Source: an uncultured Eubacteriales bacterium (GTDB lineage Bacteria > Bacillota > Clostridia > Christensenellales > Christensenellaceae). From it: a stretch of DNA of 7,022 nt. Positions 5,322 through 7,022 of the stretch are shown one piece after another. The stretch is from the NCBI GenBank assembly GCA_902782475.1, contig CACZNR010000038.1, forward strand, positions 1 through 7,022, written 5' to 3'. Under the pieces are notes generated by a model. It was not told where the DNA came from. It made no database searches and saw nothing but the letters and a program-made list of their open reading frames with translations. Position 1 is the stretch's first letter. Every line of letters starts with the position of its first letter. A program made the translations under genes and the position numbers.

Positions 5322-7022
5322 TTGAGACTGGAAAAGATAGAGATCAACGGCTTCAAATCATTTGCCGACAGGACTGAGATAGTACTTGACGGTGACATTA
5401 CAGGCATAGTTGGTCCGAACGGAAGCGGAAAGAGCAATATAGCAGATGCCATCAGATGGGTGCTTGGAGAACAGAACAGCAGGAATCTCCGTGGCACCAG
5501 GATGGAGGATTTTATCTTTGGCGGCACACAGAACAGGAAGCAGAAGTCCATGTGTGAAGTTTCCCTGTATTTCAACAATGAGGACAGAAGGATCAACCTC
5601 GATTACAACGAGATAGTCATAACCCGTAAGATGTACCGTTCAGGAGAAAGCGATTTCTTCCTCAACGGAACCAATGTGAGACTCAAGGACATACTTAACG
5701 TAGTAAGGGACACCGGAGTCGGACGTGAAGGGTATTCCATAGTCGGTCAGGGAAAGATAGATGAGATACTTTCAGCAAAGCCTGAAGCAAGACGCAAGGT
5801 ATTTGAAGAAGCTGCCGGTGTCATGAGGTTCCGCGCCAGAAAGGAAGAGGCGGAGTCCAAGCTTCGCCGTACACAGGATAACATTGTAAGGATAGGCGAC
5901 ATACTGGAGGAGCTCAATTCCCAGATAGGCCCTCTGTCTGAGCAGGCAGAGAAGACGAGGAAATACCAGGAGCTCTTCGAAAGACAGAGGTTCCTTGACA
6001 TAAACATCTTCCTCATAAACCATGAAAGAGTGGAGAGGCGTCTAGAAAGGCTTAAAAGTGACCTGGAGGAGCTGGACAGGGAAATCTGGCAGGACAAGAA
6101 CAGATTCGGAAATTCCGTGGAAGAGACGGAAAGGCTCCAGGAGAGACTTTCACTGATAGAAGGAGAGCTCGCAGAGCTGCGTGCACAGTATGATGAACAG
6201 AGCACGGCAGCTGAACAGCTCAATTCTGAAAAGAGCATAACAGAGGAAAGACTTTCAAACTTCGGAAGGGAAAAGGAGAGGCTCCTTGCTGAGACTGCTT
6301 CATATGAGGAGAAGAAGGGCCTTCTCGAGACAAAGAAAAAGGAGAATGAAGAAAAGCTTGCGGACATACTGAATGCCCTTGCTGAGAATGAGCAGAAGAT
6401 CGCCAGGGAAACTGAACTTTCAGCTGAAACTGCAAGGACCATTGCCGATCTGTCCGGTTCACTCGAGGAGAAAAGGGATTCCTACATCGGCCTTCTCGGG
6501 AAACAGCATAATCTTGAGAATCTTGTGACCGAAGCCCAGGTAAGACTGGAGGGAAGTGAGACAGGAATAAGTGAACTGGAAAAGAGGCTTGCATATCTGA
6601 GGGAACAGTTTGGTTCACTTTCGGAGGAGACGGATAAGCTGAGAGAAAAGGTCCTTGGATCAGAAGAGGTCCACAGTGAACTGACGGAAAAGAAGGATGA
6701 GCTTCAGAGAGATTACAATGAAGCAGTGGCTTCAAAGAATGCACTTTCAAGGGAACTTCAGGATCAGCGTACTGAGCACGAGAAGAATGTAGCGAGAGCT
6801 GAGTTTCTTAAACGTCTCCAGAAGGAATATGAGGGCTATTCACAGGGCGTAAGGAACCTCATGAATGCACTTCAAAAGGATCCCGCTTCAGGGCAGGGTG
6901 TACTTGGAACGCTGGCAGAGCTCATAGAGGTACCGGGAAAATACGAGAAAGCCATAGAGCAGGCTCTTGGTGCCCAGATGCAGAACGTGGTGGTGGAAGA
7001 GGACAGCATAGCAAAGAGATGC
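5322..7022 (+). CDS. smc: Chromosome segregation protein SMC, N-terminal part (runs off the window)
   Basis: SMC forms the ATP-driven, ring-shaped condensin core that compacts and segregates the bacterial chromosome, normally with ScpA and ScpB. The first 567 codons are present and open to the window edge, about half of a typical protein of roughly 1,180 residues. The N-terminal ATPase half-domain (1 to about 165) has the Walker A GPNGSGKSN at 31-39, the LRG...MEDFIF region at 56-66 and the Q-loop GQGKIDEIL with Q143. From about 166 to 500 the sequence is Glu/Lys/Leu-rich heptad coiled coil. The hinge domain begins about residue 527 (GVLGTLAELIEVP) and is cut by the window end. The ABC signature and Walker B lie beyond. 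It starts with TTG behind AGGAG and has its own extended -10 promoter. Upstream is thioredoxin rather than rnc or acpP, which often precede smc in Firmicutes. Confidence 0.96.
   Translation, partial: MRLEKIEINGFKSFADRTEIVLDGDITGIVGPNGSGKSNIADAIRWVLGEQNSRNLRGTRMEDFIFGGTQNRKQKSMCEVSLYFNNEDRRINLDYNEIVITRKMYRSGESDFFLNGTNVRLKDILNVVRDTGVGREGYSIVGQGKIDEILSAKPEARRKVFEEAAGVMRFRARKEEAESKLRRTQDNIVRIGDILEELNSQIGPLSEQAEKTRKYQELFERQRFLDINIFLINHERVERRLERLKSDLEELDREIWQDKNRFGNSVEETERLQERLSLIEGELAELRAQYDEQSTAAEQLNSEKSITEERLSNFGREKERLLAETASYEEKKGLLETKKKENEEKLADILNALAENEQKIARETELSAETARTIADLSGSLEEKRDSYIGLLGKQHNLENLVTEAQVRLEGSETGISELEKRLAYLREQFGSLSEETDKLREKVLGSEEVHSELTEKKDELQRDYNEAVASKNALSRELQDQRTEHEKNVARAEFLKRLQKEYEGYSQGVRNLMNALQKDPASGQGVLGTLAELIEVPGKYEKAIEQALGAQMQNVVVEEDSIAKRC

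Noticed and set aside
5747..6442. Long open frame of 231 codons on the minus strand opposite smc
   Set aside because: Its product is a serine- and phenylalanine-rich low-complexity sequence, the complement of the Glu/Lys-rich coiled coil of smc. No ribosome binding site or domain is visible.

Overview
The window looks like chromosomal DNA from a member of the Clostridia (Firmicutes). This rests on the cysteine-paired HisRS insert, the hisS-aspS gene order, strong AAAGGGGG/AGGAG ribosome binding sites, sigma-A type promoters, frequent AGG and ATA codons and moderate GC by eye. No mobile element, CRISPR array, rRNA or tRNA gene was seen. No stretch longer than 300 bases lacks a gene.

Layout. 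A cytoplasmic-looking serine hydrolase of the beta-lactamase/penicillin-binding fold (23-1414, minus strand) is transcribed away from hisS, from a good promoter in a 142-base divergent gap. hisS (1557-2819) is a complete histidyl-tRNA synthetase. Six bases after it begins a 532-codon gene (2826-4424) in the place where Clostridia usually carry aspS. A hairpin terminator closes this pair. Next come a 68-codon predicted membrane or secreted small protein (4552-4758), a thioredoxin (4849-5154) with a perfect 12-bp terminator stem, and the first 567 codons of smc (5322 to the window edge, TTG start), cut within the hinge domain.

The most notable item is the gene after hisS. End to end it is recognisably a bacterial-type aspartyl-tRNA synthetase, with OB fold, class II core and GAD insertion domain. 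However, almost every residue I can recall as contacting ATP, aspartate or the anticodon is replaced or deleted. The flipping loop is removed by an in-frame deletion of about 25 codons. The FRDE loop of motif 2 is shortened and replaced, the motif 3 arginine is gone, and the protein stops soon after motif 3. The reading frame stays intact, with an RBS and tight coupling to hisS. It is therefore best read as a pseudoenzyme paralogue of AspRS, conceptually like HisZ (a HisRS paralogue), with unknown function. A catalytically competent AspRS would have to be encoded elsewhere in the genome.

The other genes are housekeeping: translation (hisS), thiol redox (trx) and chromosome organisation (smc). 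The smc promoter region carries two perfect palindromes that could be operator sites.
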